Assembly (NCBI RefSeq): GCF_963675165.1
Contig: NC_087393.1
Location: 4,921,702 to 4,985,701, forward strand
Length of the DNA: 64,000 nucleotides
From: Halichondria panicea
Taxonomy: Eukaryota > Porifera > Demospongiae > Suberitida > Halichondriidae
Direction of reading: 5' to 3'
Shown: positions 13,155 to 24,196 of the stretch, in pieces
How the letters are laid out: every line of letters starts with the position of its first letter
Position numbering within the stretch: position 1 is the stretch's first letter
Translations under genes and position numbers: made by a program
The notes under the pieces: generated by a model
What the model was told of the DNA's origin: nothing
Seen by the model: only the letters and a program-made list of their open reading frames with translations
The model's database searches: none

Positions 13155-14775
13155 ACTTTTTATCAAACTTTTTAGCTCTATAGATGAGTAGGAGAACTAG
13201 TCTAGTCCTCTAGTTAATTAATTATTTTTGAACCTTTTAGTACAATTATTATTAATTTTTTGAATTAGTAGACTACATTATTTTGATGAATAATCAATTC
13301 CCTTAAATTCAGTGTATTCAATTTTAATTTCTGAAAGCTTAGGAAGAGACCTATCAAAATTAATGGTACCGTCAAAGCTCATATTTGGGAGATGAGAAAT
13401 AATTTATCAACTTCAGCGCAATACCATGCATGCATGGATACAAGGCTGAAAAATGACAAATTTAGGCAAATTTTTAATTTCAAGAAAATCTCTGCAGTAT
13501 TAGGGCGTGTGACAATTTTTACTACATAATTCGTAAAATACCACAATAGGGTGAGTACGTAGTTGTACTTAAATGTATCAAACATTCTAAGAAATTGTAC
13601 AATTGCATAGGTGAATGAATAAGCTACAACATTAATTATTCAAAAATGTTTCCCCAAAGTTATTGTAGTGGGAAATCATTTTAGGTGAAAATGGGGGTGA
13701 TCGTAAAAAAATGTGTGTAACATCAAATATCTCCGGAACTAAAGTATTTCTGTTTTGTATCAAAAGTTAGACAATTTATTTAACAATTCATCTATGATCT
13801 TACCTGACAAATTTGCCTGAGTTCCATCGCTAAGCAAAAAGGTACCCAAAAAACCTGATAATTGAGTTTGTGTTCTTATGTAAACTTTACGAAATCATGC
13901 ATATGTTAGCTAAACTATTCAGGAATGTTGTGCCGATTGGTCTTTTCTATCGCTAAGCGATTTTGTCCACTATTGAAAAATCTTATTGTTTTATAAGCCA
14001 CCAACATACCCACCACCTTGGTTGCCATGGATATATTTTTGGATGTGTTTTAGATAATTCTTTTACTTACACAATCGTATCAGCAGAATTTCTTAGAAAT
14101 GTTACAATCACAAAATATTCACATTAGTTTATATACCAGTAGATTCAAATTTACCTTTTTTTACTCTCGACTAAAGGCACTGATCATTATGTTCATAATT
14201 GGATCAATGATACTAAAGTTACGGCTGTTGAAAGATATTCAACTTCAACCCCCCTCCATTTAATCAATTTTTCGGACTCTTTCAGTGCCATAATTTGAAT
14301 TCCCGTTTATTAACGATTTCTGATTTCTTTCAAAATTAGTGGTAAAATATTATATTTGAGAGTATTTGCCAATTTCGACCCATGGCCCAAGGCCGAAAAA
14401 TGACAAATTAAGGTTGAAATTTTGGATTTAAAATAAGGTATCTCTCTAAGCGTTCAGTTGACGTTGGCTGATGTTTAGACCTATACTAAAGTTATGGTTG
14501 ACTTGTTGAATTTCAAAGAACTGGTTTCAAATTTCTTGCATGTACAAGAGAATGTACTCCCCCTTGTCATAAGTCAGTGGTGTGAAACCCATAATTGTCT
14601 TGTTTACTAGTGTTTCATTGCAATAAGCCATAACAGTACTAGTAGGCATGAACAGATCATGTGCATGGTTGAATTTCCATACTTCAATTCCATGTAATAT
14701 ATCAAGTTGTGTAATATGAAGATGATCGGTTAGAAATATGATATGTCTATGCCTTGATCAATGAAAATGTGATTA
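13155..14775. repeat. AT-rich intergenic region with degenerate dispersed repeats
   Basis: No gene seen. It holds the 3' UTRs of the convergent myosin (+) and receptor (-) genes. Internal echoes occur: a segment with GAAAAATGACAAATT at 13447 returns at 14395, and ACTAAAGTTA(C/T)GG appears near 14213 and 14487. The stretch at 13335-13395 (CTGAAAGCTTAGGAAGAGACC, then ATGGTACC) matches one at 43855-43915, so old dispersed repeats make up much of it. Confidence 0.6.
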
Positions 14776-17157
14776 TTACATGATACTAATGATTGATGTG
14801 CTTGACTGTAATACAGATCTGGTGGTTGGTGTTGTTGTCGAATAAAACTTAGAGTTGTTGATTTTTTGGCTGAATATTGGCCAGATAGGAGGTAAAAACA
14901 ACACTAGACAACACATGACAATAGTGGCCAGCAGAAAAGTGCTAAAGATGAAAAATGAAACATAAATTGTAACGCCCCTTAGAAGAAAGTAGAGTGGAAA
15001 TCCAATCCCTCCTAGAACTGTCAGACTGTACACAAGTATGTTGACTTTCTTGGTATGGCTGAAATGTTTGCGATGAATTTTTCGATTAAGTACAGAAAAT
15101 ACAACCAGTAGGAGGGCAATAACTCCTTTGTACGCTGCTATCACCGATATCCAGTAGACATCATAGTCACAGCTGCAAGTTAAATGAGTGATAACAATTT
15201 GTTCACCATCGATATCGTGAATTTCACCAAGAGTTTTTGACAGCATCCACGGATCGTACACGCTCCAGAAGATGCAAATGACACAGTCAATAAGCACCAA
15301 AACAGTTACAGCAGCGACTAGACTTTGATCTGATAAAAGTAGTCCTGGACGTTCGTTTCGAAAATGCCTAAACAATTTAAAGACTCTCCACACCTTTGCA
15401 AATACGGTGCCAAAAATGAGCGAGAATCCCATGAGTAAACACCATGTTATCAGATTGCAAATGATGGAGTATTGCTGTCTTAGATTTGCAGAGTCAAAAC
15501 TCAACGTCTGTTGAAACGTGAATAAGATTGTAGCTATGGAAAAAAGATAGCAGCCGGAGAAGATAAGATGGCTAATTTCGGGACTTGTAGCTCGGACACT
15601 TTTCCTTTTAAACCAGTGAATAAAAGCGGTTTGTGATAATGCTGCAACAAGAGTAATAGTGAGGGTGACCAAGTTGAGGATAATTCCAACACTATAATGC
15701 ACTCGCTCTTCCATTTCACCAAATGTGTCACTGATGTAACTGAAATTTGTCTCATTGTTAATATAGTATAGTCGATTTCTCACAAACAAAGCAACAACTG
15801 TTTCACGAAGTACTTTAGAATAATTATTCCATAGTTGAGACACTACAATAGGTGACCTGATGGTTCGATCTTCACTGAATTTTACCGGCCCTACTGACCC
15901 CTCAAAATCAACATTTAAAAGCTCTTCGATCAAGATCTGTGTGGTGTTAGGTTGGCCATACTTGTATTCGGAAAGATTAACTCCTCTCTTGGCTGTAGCA
16001 TCTAATGCAAGACCCATGGCCCAAGCTGCGTCATAGTACAAATTCTCCCAATTGTTTTGGGGTGTAAGCTGAGATAACGTATAAATACTCTCTGTTGAAT
16101 GTACAGCTTTTTGGACTCTTTCTTCATTGAAATGTTCATTAAATTCCACTTTAAGCTGTTTGCGATAATCAAGAAACGCTATGTTATTCGGAGTTATTAT
16201 CGTGTCGTTGGCTTGTTTAAGCTGAAATTGAGATATAATTGCTCCGTTGGCAGCCACAGCTAGCTCCTCAGCTGTGCAATTATATTGACGACCATTATAT
16301 GCAAATGGTTTCAACGATACCACAAACTCCCCATAGTTTTTCTCCAGTAATACCCACTGGTATCTTGGATAGTAGAGTCCCTCGGTATAAGCAACGCAGA
16401 GAAATCGCAGTGCAGGATTTGGTTCCATGAGTAGCAGAACAATTCTGGAGCGGCCTTGCCTCACGTCATCCACACGGTACAGACGCTCTGCTTCAGTGTC
16501 ACCATCTAAGAAAATTAGAGAATTTGCAATTTTTATGTCCTCTTCCAAAAGAATCTGCTTTGAAACTTCGGCTTGAAATTCCGTGAAAAGAAGTCTGTTT
16601 GCATCGTAAACAATTGTCAATAACTTCCAGTTGTTGTTCTTCATAGTAGCTACAAAAGCACCCACCATACTGAGTGGAGTTATCATTGTGAAGGTGGTGC
16701 TCTCATTCAGAGCCTGAATAGCAGGGGATGAAGCTGAAGGTGCTATTTGGATAATGCTTACACCAGAACGGGACAGAAGAGGAGCAACAAGCAGTGTGGA
16801 GCCAGAACAACCTGGACCTACAATTCCAACAACGTTCTTTTCGCTATAAAAAGTCTTGCGATGAAAGGATAACAAAGCCTTGGAGGGTAATCTACATCCA
16901 GAGTCATCTTCGAGAGCTTCCAACCGATAATCTTGTAGTATTGCACTGTTACTGTTGATGTGTTTCAATGCTAGTCGAACTGCTGACACCAGAGGAATGC
17001 CGCCCGGCCATGCACTGTCACCTTCCAGCAAATCGGGGTACGGACCAGATGCAATTATGTAGAGTGGCTGCCTTGTATCGCTGCTTTCTGTAGCTTGTAT
17101 GGGCTTCACTACAGTGATGAGCAGTGCTGCTGCAACCAGAAAATGAAACTTGGTCAT
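14776..17157 (-). CDS. GABA-B-like class C G-protein-coupled receptor 1 (intronless)
   Basis: Single exon, 793 aa. Residues 1-23 form a signal peptide. Residues about 30-480 are a bilobed ligand-binding domain of the ANF-receptor/PBP1 type. AWPGG (49-53) matches the GG-WPGG stretch of GABA-B subunits; a GCSGST segment and an APSASSPA segment match the positions that bind the amino-acid ligand in GABA-B1; YYDAAWAMGLAL matches its YDAIWALALAL region. Seven membrane segments follow (about 495-755), including FSLIFGTVFAKVWRVF in TM3/IL2 and a TM7 ending LVLFLPPIW. The tail is about 35 residues, Ser/Thr-rich, without the coiled coil that pairs GABA-B1 with GABA-B2. No cysteine-rich domain as in mGluR or taste receptors. 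The ligand is unknown; an amino-acid-like ligand is inferred. Starts 273 bp from the divergent NAT9 gene. Confidence 0.93.
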   Translation of the reverse strand: MTKFHFLVAAALLITVVKPIQATESSDTRQPLYIIASGPYPDLLEGDSAWPGGIPLVSAVRLALKHINSNSAILQDYRLEALEDDSGCRLPSKALLSFHRKTFYSEKNVVGIVGPGCSGSTLLVAPLLSRSGVSIIQIAPSASSPAIQALNESTTFTMITPLSMVGAFVATMKNNNWKLLTIVYDANRLLFTEFQAEVSKQILLEEDIKIANSLIFLDGDTEAERLYRVDDVRQGRSRIVLLLMEPNPALRFLCVAYTEGLYYPRYQWVLLEKNYGEFVVSLKPFAYNGRQYNCTAEELAVAANGAIISQFQLKQANDTIITPNNIAFLDYRKQLKVEFNEHFNEERVQKAVHSTESIYTLSQLTPQNNWENLYYDAAWAMGLALDATAKRGVNLSEYKYGQPNTTQILIEELLNVDFEGSVGPVKFSEDRTIRSPIVVSQLWNNYSKVLRETVVALFVRNRLYYINNETNFSYISDTFGEMEERVHYSVGIILNLVTLTITLVAALSQTAFIHWFKRKSVRATSPEISHLIFSGCYLFSIATILFTFQQTLSFDSANLRQQYSIICNLITWCLLMGFSLIFGTVFAKVWRVFKLFRHFRNERPGLLLSDQSLVAAVTVLVLIDCVICIFWSVYDPWMLSKTLGEIHDIDGEQIVITHLTCSCDYDVYWISVIAAYKGVIALLLVVFSVLNRKIHRKHFSHTKKVNILVYSLTVLGGIGFPLYFLLRGVTIYVSFFIFSTFLLATIVMCCLVLFLPPIWPIFSQKINNSKFYSTTTPTTRSVLQSSTSIISIM

Positions 17158-17430
17158 TTCTTAGGACGTTTTTAGCTAGCTTACTATAGCACTAGTATAA
17201 CGTACGGTACTGTCAACTGAACACTGCGCGCACGCATTAACATTTTACTTGGCGGAAGTTTTATGTTCGTTAACAAAATGTCTGTGGTTACCGGGTTTCA
17301 GTGCAAAGCATAATTACAAAAATTCCAAGCAACTTCGACCAACATTTCACGCTTTTATTTGCGCATGCGCAGGCATACCCCCAGAGAAAGGGGTGGAGCT
17401 CGTACCTACATGACCTTCAAGAAAGACACA
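17158..17430. promoter_or_regulatory. Shared upstream region of receptor 1 (-) and NAT9 (+)
   Basis: A 273-bp divergent intergenic segment between two ATG codons. It is locally richer in CpG than its surroundings (GCGCGCACGC near 17226; GCGCATGCGC at 17361, an NRF1-like palindrome). A bidirectional promoter is inferred from geometry; no TATA box stands out. Confidence 0.5.
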
Positions 17431-18283
17431 ATGTACAGGAAGAGAGACTACATGTTGACTGGAGAAAAAGTTCTTCTTGTTCCTTATTCAGCTCACCATG
17501 TGGACAAGTATGTATTTGATAATGTTTTTTTGGCTGTAGCATCGCACGGTGTTCTTTTAATTTATGTGTGCTGAGTTAAAATCCATCCAATGCCATAATT
17601 TTGTTAATCGTATGATGTGCTATTAGTGACTGGAGAGTGTACAGTAATTAATCCTGTATCACATCCGGTCCAGTAATTGCACGTTGTCAATGACAACGTA
17701 TTATTTTCGAATAACGGCCACGGCCGAAAATGTTAATAAAACTGCAGAAACTTCATAATACGATTAGAAATCAATAGTGTGGTTACTCGTGCAATAAGGG
17801 ATTAATAGCACGAGTAATAATGGCAAGGCTACTAATTGTACTCTTAGCCGTACTATTACACTAATCGTATGATATGCTATTAGTGACAGGAGAGTATACA
17901 GCAGTTAATCCCATATTGCACTCTTAACCATAGTATTGATTGCAGGTATCACAGTTGGATGCAAGATCCAGTGCTGAGGGAGTTGACTGCGTCTGAGCCT
18001 CTCACACTCGAGCAAGAACACCAAATGCAACAGTCCTGGATGAAAGATGAGAACAGTAGGCAATCTACCTACCTTATAGTTCTACAGTGGAACCCATATA
18101 TATAACACAGAAGTGGGCTTTGCTGAACATTTGTTTTGTGCACCAACTGTTCATTTGGGACCTGGTGCCTGGCTTTTACATTGCAGTTGGGGTTCTTTAG
18201 AGATGGCCGTTTTAGGAGTGGTTCCACTGTATTATAATTATTATGCCTCGAGGCGTAGCCGCACGAGGGATACGGTAAAGCTG

Positions 18284-18332
<49 letters not shown>

Positions 18333-18885
18333 CTGTGAGTTAGCCTTGTACTAAAGCGCTAGCTTTTGTTAGCTACAAAGAGTCAGAAAATATATGTTAA
18401 AACAGCTAGCTAGCTAAAGTAGCCATTTGTGAAATTGATCTCTTTGGACACACCCTTTAATTATTCCTGTGGATGTAATGCGCATGCGCGCTCGTTCCCT
18501 ACGTGTCAGAAAATAATATTCAAGATCTAGATCCTCCTGGCAGAATCATCTTTTTCTTGAGGGCCTGGTAAGCCATATGCATGCATGTACACAAGTCTTT
18601 TCTTCTCAGATATTATATACACTGAACTCCAGATCCTGGAATAATCAATTTTCCTCTTTCTTGAGGTCCTGGTAAGCCACATAATACAATAGATAACAAC
18701 AATAGATGCATGTAAATAAGTTTTTTCTTCTCAGTGAGTTTATATAGATAATGTAAAATTCATTATAGAAACTACTATAACACTAGAGCGAAAGCATAAC
18801 ATGGCGAGAGGCATTAGCAAGCGCACGTTTGCAACACTCGTTGATTTTTATGCCTCGGTGCGCATGCGCAAGCGAGGTATACGGT

Positions 18886-18920
<35 letters not shown>

Positions 18921-21900
18921 CTGTGCGGTGTCTGTGTGTGTGTCTGTGTGTCTGTGTGTGTAGACGGCTACAGCTGCTCAAGGATGAATCAAGTGCAAGT
19001 AAGACTTTCTATAGGCTTCTAGTCATGTTTACTTGGATTTTAATTCGTGGATTTGCAAAATAATGCTTTGTTCTCGAGTTATGCCTAGTTTTGCTTACTT
19101 GGAATGCTATTGCAGCCTTTTCAGAAGAATCCGTAGCAAAACTTGTTCACTGAGTGTTACTACTCTACTTAGTAGTTAGCTCTGCACTAGAACGCTAACT
19201 ATTGGTAGCTGCAAGAGTGAGCAGAGAGCTGCAAGGCTCTGCTGACTTGCAGCCATCAATTTTAGACTTGAAGTTTTGGCATCGATCATTTTTAACAACA
19301 ATCATGGTTGATCATTACCCACTATTCGGTTGATTGCATGTAGCAAAATTCATCATGATAATTATAATCAATGTGTGTATAAAAGCTAGCTATTAGTAGT
19401 TTTATGTTATGTAGCTTTGGCACCTCCACCGAGGCATCAGCACCCGCGGTGCTTTCATTATACTATGTTTACGCACATGTACACGCATGAGCAGCCTCAC
19501 GCAGAGTTGTAGTTAGTACAATTTTAGGAGAAAGAAAGAGAGTAGACTTGCTAGAGAGTATAGATTTGTATGGATTCGTATGGATTCGTGTGTATAGATC
19601 TAGCAATTACGTTATTGGTTAGAATCAGTCTCTGCTTTCTCTTTCTAAGAGTAGTAGTGTCATTGTTGGCTTTATTCATAGAGACTCTTATAGCTACAGC
19701 ATAGATATAGGATCTATGGCTACAGCCGGCCTATAGAGATAGTGCAACCGACGTAAATATTGGCTCCGCCCACATCAATCGCTTCCGGTTATGAAGGAAA
19801 CCGCCACCTTGGAGGGCAGAGAATGGGAATTTGCAGCAAATTAATGTGTTTTGTACTTTTACTATTCTTATAACTTGTTCATACATGTTCAATTCATTTC
19901 ACACAAATGTCACAAATAATAATTATGGCCAACAGATATATGAACTCAAAATAGCTCTAGTGTCTTGGGTGAGATCCAGAGGAGGCTTTCTGCCACATCC
20001 GGCCAAGCCTTACAGGAGGGTTCATTCTTCTCACTAATAATGTATGGTAACAAATGATGAGCAGACACGTTTGTAACGGTTTGACCTACATCATACACAT
20101 CATTATATTTCATAGTATTACTTACCTTTTCCATGGCTGCAAGTCTATTCTCGATTTTATGGATCAATCCCCATCAGCATGCCTTTCCAAGCCTGCACAA
20201 CAGACAAACAGTACCTGCACACTCAAACAGACCACACTTATAGACTAATACCTAGACTTCTTCCAAAGTCTGAGTGCTAGAACTTGCCTTCATATCTATA
20301 TACTTAGCATCATATCATCAGGTAGAGGACATCAGGAAAGTTAGTCCAGTTATTTATGACACAAGGATCACGGATCTATGCTTGTGCCAATCACTTACCC
20401 TTCATATCTAGCCCTAAATTCCCTAGAAAGGCCCCAAAAGTACTCTGACTTGCCTTCCATGCATGCAGCATTTCAACGTGTACTTGCCCTCCAACGTGGC
20501 GGATAGCAACAATTGTCATGGGCGTGCGTCATCATGCATGTAGACTACATCTACTTCCGCTGCACTATCTCTATAGCTTGCTTTTCCAGCTAGTATGTAG
20601 CCGTGTATTTAATGCATAATTATGCCAATAGTAGATCAGTTTGGAGGCAATAAAGATTAACCTAATGTAGCCACACCCACTTTTGCATTCCTGAAGCGTG
20701 ACATACATACATACATACATACCATACATACATACCATACATACATACACACATACATACACACATACACACACACATACATACATACACACATACATAC
20801 ATACATACAAAGGTTGTCTGAGACACGATGCAGTATTAGTTGCCTCGCGCCACAGAAGTAGGGTTTGCTGAAAGGTTGTACCAACTTGTTCATTTTGTGC
20901 CTGGGTTTTATTGCAGTTAGAGATGGCCTCGAGAAGTTGCAATAACCTAATAAGAAAACCCACAATTTTGTTCTAGGATGCAAAGTTTCACTAGCTATGT
21001 GACCGGAATCTAAGCTCTGTACCACAACTGTCCCTAATTGTACCACTAACTGTCCTAGGAAAATCAGTGGTTGTAAAAGTAATATTATGAAACCTTAAAA
21101 GGAAGCTAGAAACTTGGTTTATTATTCCCTTACAGAATGCACGTTCATCGTACTATCTAAAGAGATCTACATCGACCCCTCAAGGACTGAAATTGGTAGG
21201 AAGCAATAAGTTGAAAATTGACTCTTTTATGTTGCTTTCTACTCAGATGCAATGGTTGGAGATGTGAATCTATTCTTCTCGGAAAGTCAAGAAGGTGGAC
21301 CAAACTACACCTGTGCAGAAATTGATATCATGATTGCTGGTTAGTGTAGACTCTAAGGAGGTGTGGGATTAGTCTCGCGAGCAGACGTTGGGGGGAGGAA
21401 TGTCTGATCACTATTGCAGCAATTCCGTGGCACTGAGGAATGTAGTCAATTTTGTTAATTAATCACAGTCTCGTTCAATGTCACTCTACGACCCAGACCA
21501 TATGTTGCTCCTAGATCCTCTAGACACAGAATTGAACTAGAAAGCTCTGAGAAAGACCATCGAAATAACAGCTTGCTTGCTAGCTAGCTAGCTCATCGTA
21601 CACTCTTGGAAGCAAACAGTAGCAGAGGGATTTCGTAGGAAGACTCACAAACATACCTCCCAGTAATAGCTGCCTCTTGATTTGGTCTGAGCTCTTTGTA
21701 ACCTAGCTCCTTGGTGGTTACTTCTAGCACAACGCTATTAAACTTGCTTTCTATTCTTAAACCCATTTAATAATAATTGTAATTGGCAAATTACGTGGTG
21801 TTATCGCACACTAAACACGTAGTCAAATCTGATTGTCACTGCCAACACTCTGGCAGGGGCCACGGAATCAGTGCTAGTGACCAGACGTTCCCTCTAGGAC

Positions 21901-23831
21901 AAGTCTGCTCGCGAGACTAATGTGGGATATCAAATTATTGTTGCTTACATAGTTTGAGGTGACCAATGTGTTGTTAAAACATGGCATCTTTTTAATAGCC
22001 TCGAGACCAGGTCGTTCGTTGTCTGAAGAACACCTGGTCAAGTTCCAATGTAGATAATTGGTCCAGGAATTTCTTGGACCGATAATTGCCCGCAATAACC
22101 ATATGCTTGCCCGTGAATATCATTATGATGCTCAGCTAGCTATAGTATTGTTGTGTTTGTACGGTTACCCAAATCATGTTCACAACTACTCAAGCCTAAC
22201 CATTTGCTGACTCAGCTAGACGAGTTCTACATTGGAACTTGACCACAGGCGTTCTTTCAGACAACAAACGGCCTGGTCTCAAGGCTACCTTTTAATGGGA
22301 TATCAAAAGTTAGGCAGCTCAGGTATTTGTGGTTGCATGGATAAAGGAATTTTTTGGAACAACATTCTGTTTGTTAGTTTGCCTCAAATTCTTCATTATG
22401 TGTCATCAATTGTCTCTAATTAGCCGTGACTGCGTGGCTGGACCAGTGTTGATAGTGCTGGTCAATTTGTGTGAGAGCACTGTCTTAGAATGTTCATTCA
22501 TTTGTCTAGAGACAGGTAATCGATTACTGGCTTGTTATTCCGATTGACTAGTTTATACAGTAACAAGGGGGGGGGGTATCAGTTTATATAGTAACGAATC
22601 CAGGTTTGGTATGTTCGTACCTTTATGCAGTCATGCATAGTGTGTACTAGCTCCCTACGAGGTAGGAGTGTGTGTATTGTGTGTATAGAACCTTATATTA
22701 ATTGCCTGTAAAATTGTCAACAAGGTTCATGCTGCGTTGTTCTCAACAAGATTCATGCGTTGTTCTCTTGCGGTTATAGTATCAGGAATACACGTCTGCA
22801 TGAAGCACTTACACTTTCGCTATAATTATGTGTGTTATCACAGGTTGAAGCATACGTATGAATGCGCCAATTTATCAGGAATCTTACATACGTATATATA
22901 TAGGGTGATCACCATAGCTATAATTGGTAACTTGTACTTGTACCTACGTAGCTGTTGGGTATAATTTTACAGGTTTCCTGGCTATTCTAGTAAGCCCATG
23001 CACAAAGCAGTTTATTGGCCCAGACTACTATCTACTACAAGGCCCAATAAGTTTTTGTGACTTAAACAATAATATTGTTATTGCCATGACCATTAGCAGC
23101 ATAGAAACCATACCACATGAATTCTTCAGGCACCACAAATAGTTACGTACTGTTGTCCCTGTAGAGATATAAGTTTTGGGTGGAGGGTGGCATACGCTCA
23201 GGTTTCCAACCGTCACGTACATGTACGTCCTTGACAATACTAATAATCGTTTACCCTACAATTTGTTACAGAGCAATCATGCCGAGGGAACGGATTAGGA
23301 TCAGAGGCAGCAAGGCTAATGATGGCATTTAGTGAGCGGCTTCTATTGTGATTGTGTGCATGTACTTTCATGTGTATTAGGTATTATTGAACTTGGAGTA
23401 AATAAATTCCAAGCCAAGATTGGAAGGACTAATAAACCCAGTCAAAATCTGTTCAAATCGCGGCTTGGATTTAGTGAGGTATGCATGTTAGTAGCTAGAC
23501 TTTATGCATTGCTAATTTATTGCTTCACTAAAAGTCATTGTATTGTGCTTAATATGATCACGGTGTTAGTACCTCACAGCCACATGCACTGGCTCAGTAC
23601 AAGATGGACACTTTATCCTATATAGGTGTCCAAATGCAACAACCACTGCTATTGCCTTAGAACACTATCATATGTTGTATATAAATTATTAAATATCTTC
23701 TTTCTATATTATAATTATAGGTATCCTTCAGTGAAATTTTTGACGAAATCACTCTGGAAATTGCCATTAAGAATGAACAGTTACCGCAATTCAAGCCTTT
23801 GTGTAATTGGACTAAGTATGAACAAATGTAG
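17431..23831 (+). CDS. NAT9: N-acetyltransferase 9 (GNAT family)
   Basis: Acetyl-CoA-dependent GNAT-fold enzyme; in flies NAT9 affects microtubule stability. Seven exons: 17431-17507, 17946-18055, 21136-21195, 21247-21339, 23272-23331, 23381-23478, 23721-23831, all in phase, giving 202 aa against about 207 in human. The ATG at 17431 is chosen because it leaves 14 residues before LLVPY, as in the human protein; in-frame ATGs at 17365 and 17410 are possible. Visible: LTASEPLTLEQE, KCTFIVL, the acetyl-CoA loop CRGNGLGSEA (motif A), and KFQAKIGRTNKPS. Two large introns (about 3.1 and 1.9 kb) hold inverted-repeat elements. The gene lies between two minus-strand receptors. Confidence 0.95.
18239..18345. 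repeat. Dispersed repeat with GCCTCG...CGAGGNATACGG head and GT run, copy 1
   Basis: In NAT9 intron 2. An ATGCCTCG...GCACGAGGGATACGGTA hairpin-like head is followed by a (GT)n run. The same head-plus-GT arrangement recurs at 18848-18965, so this is a repeat family rather than a chance microsatellite. Confidence 0.65.
18525..18750. repeat. Imperfect direct duplication of about 115 bp
   Basis: Two adjacent diverged copies share CTTGAGG(G/T)CCTGGTAAGCCA and a later TTTTCTTCTCAG block. They lie in NAT9 intron 2. The TTTTCTTCTCAG blocks resemble splice acceptors, but no coding exon follows. Confidence 0.6.
18848..19470. mobile_element. Possible non-autonomous element bounded by GCCTCGGTG inverted motifs
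   Basis: Left boundary ATGCCTCGGTGCGCATGCGC (18850) with a GT run; right boundary contains CACCTCCACCGAGGCATCAG near 19421, which reads ATGCCTCGGTGGAGGTG on the other strand. The shared terminal GCCTCGGTG in inverted orientation suggests an element end pair. The interior has no open frame I can assign. The boundaries are not well defined. Confidence 0.4.
19731..20576. mobile_element. Non-autonomous DNA transposon with perfect 16-bp terminal inverted repeats
   Basis: CTATAGAGATAGTGCA (19731-19746) is exactly inverted at 20561-20576. A subterminal inverted pair, CGCCACCTTGGAGGGCA near 19802 and TGCCCTCCAACGTGGCG near 20487, extends the symmetry to about 90 bp from each end. The ends allow a TA target duplication (TA-TAGAGA...TCTCTA-TA), which is ambiguous because the end is palindromic. 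A 73-codon minus-strand frame inside (20167-19946) shows no transposase motif. It sits in NAT9 intron 2. Confidence 0.75.
20701..20812. repeat. (CATA)n/(CA)n microsatellite
   Basis: CATACATACATAC and ACACAC runs in NAT9 intron 2. The cysteine- and valine-rich minus-strand frames here are products of the repeat, not genes. Confidence 0.9.
21370..21921. mobile_element. Non-autonomous hAT-like element with 8-bp target duplication
   Basis: Terminal inverted repeat starts TAGTCTCGCGAGCAGAC at 21370 and is mirrored at the right end; similarity continues for about 50 bp (GTCTGATCACTA versus GTCTGGTCACTA). TGTGGGAT flanks both sides (21362-21369 and 21922-21929, one extra A at the right junction). 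Eight-base duplications are typical of hAT elements. No transposase frame. Lies in NAT9 intron 4. Confidence 0.72.
21988..22296. mobile_element. Long inverted-repeat element (arms about 70 bp)
   Basis: The arm at 21988-22055 (AATAGCCTCGAGACCAGG ... GTCAAGTTCCAATGTAGA) is inverted at 22225-22296 with few mismatches. GGGATATCAAA occurs at 21924 and directly after the right arm (22297), a possible flanking duplication, although the left copy lies about 50 bp outside the arm. No coding frame. NAT9 intron 4. Confidence 0.6.
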
Positions 23832-24196
23832 TGTATAATGTCATGTGTTCGTATACGATTGTTTATGTCTAGTCTTGCGGCATTCTTGATAATCAACCAA
23901 ACAATGAGTCGTCGTCTCCCATATAATTATTAATTCCACTCCTTTTCTCACAAATCTGCATGCCTCATTTAGCTAATACCCACTTGTCATAATGAGATTG
24001 TGATGAGATAACACGATTAGTGTACCAGGAGCAGATTATAGTCACACACACACACACACACACTAATTTATAAATCTTACAGAGTATATACAATTCAGTT
24101 TTGGCCAGTTGTTATACAGAATGATAGATGTAGTTGTAGTTGCACCAGGAGCACACACACGTGAATGAATGAGAAAAATGAATGTAATAATTATAG
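23832..24196. other. Convergent 3' intergenic region of NAT9 (+) and receptor 2 (-)
   Basis: 365 bp between two converging stop codons. It holds a short (CA)n run at 24043-24063 and otherwise AT-rich 3' UTR-like sequence. I see no gene. Confidence 0.7.

Noticed and set aside
15534-16430. Additional frames inside receptor 1 and the other receptors
   Set aside because: They overlap long, conserved receptor coding sequence in other frames and have no similarity of their own.
19946-20167. Minus-strand frame of 73 codons inside the transposon at 19731-20576
   Set aside because: No transposase motif or recognisable domain; too short to support as a gene.
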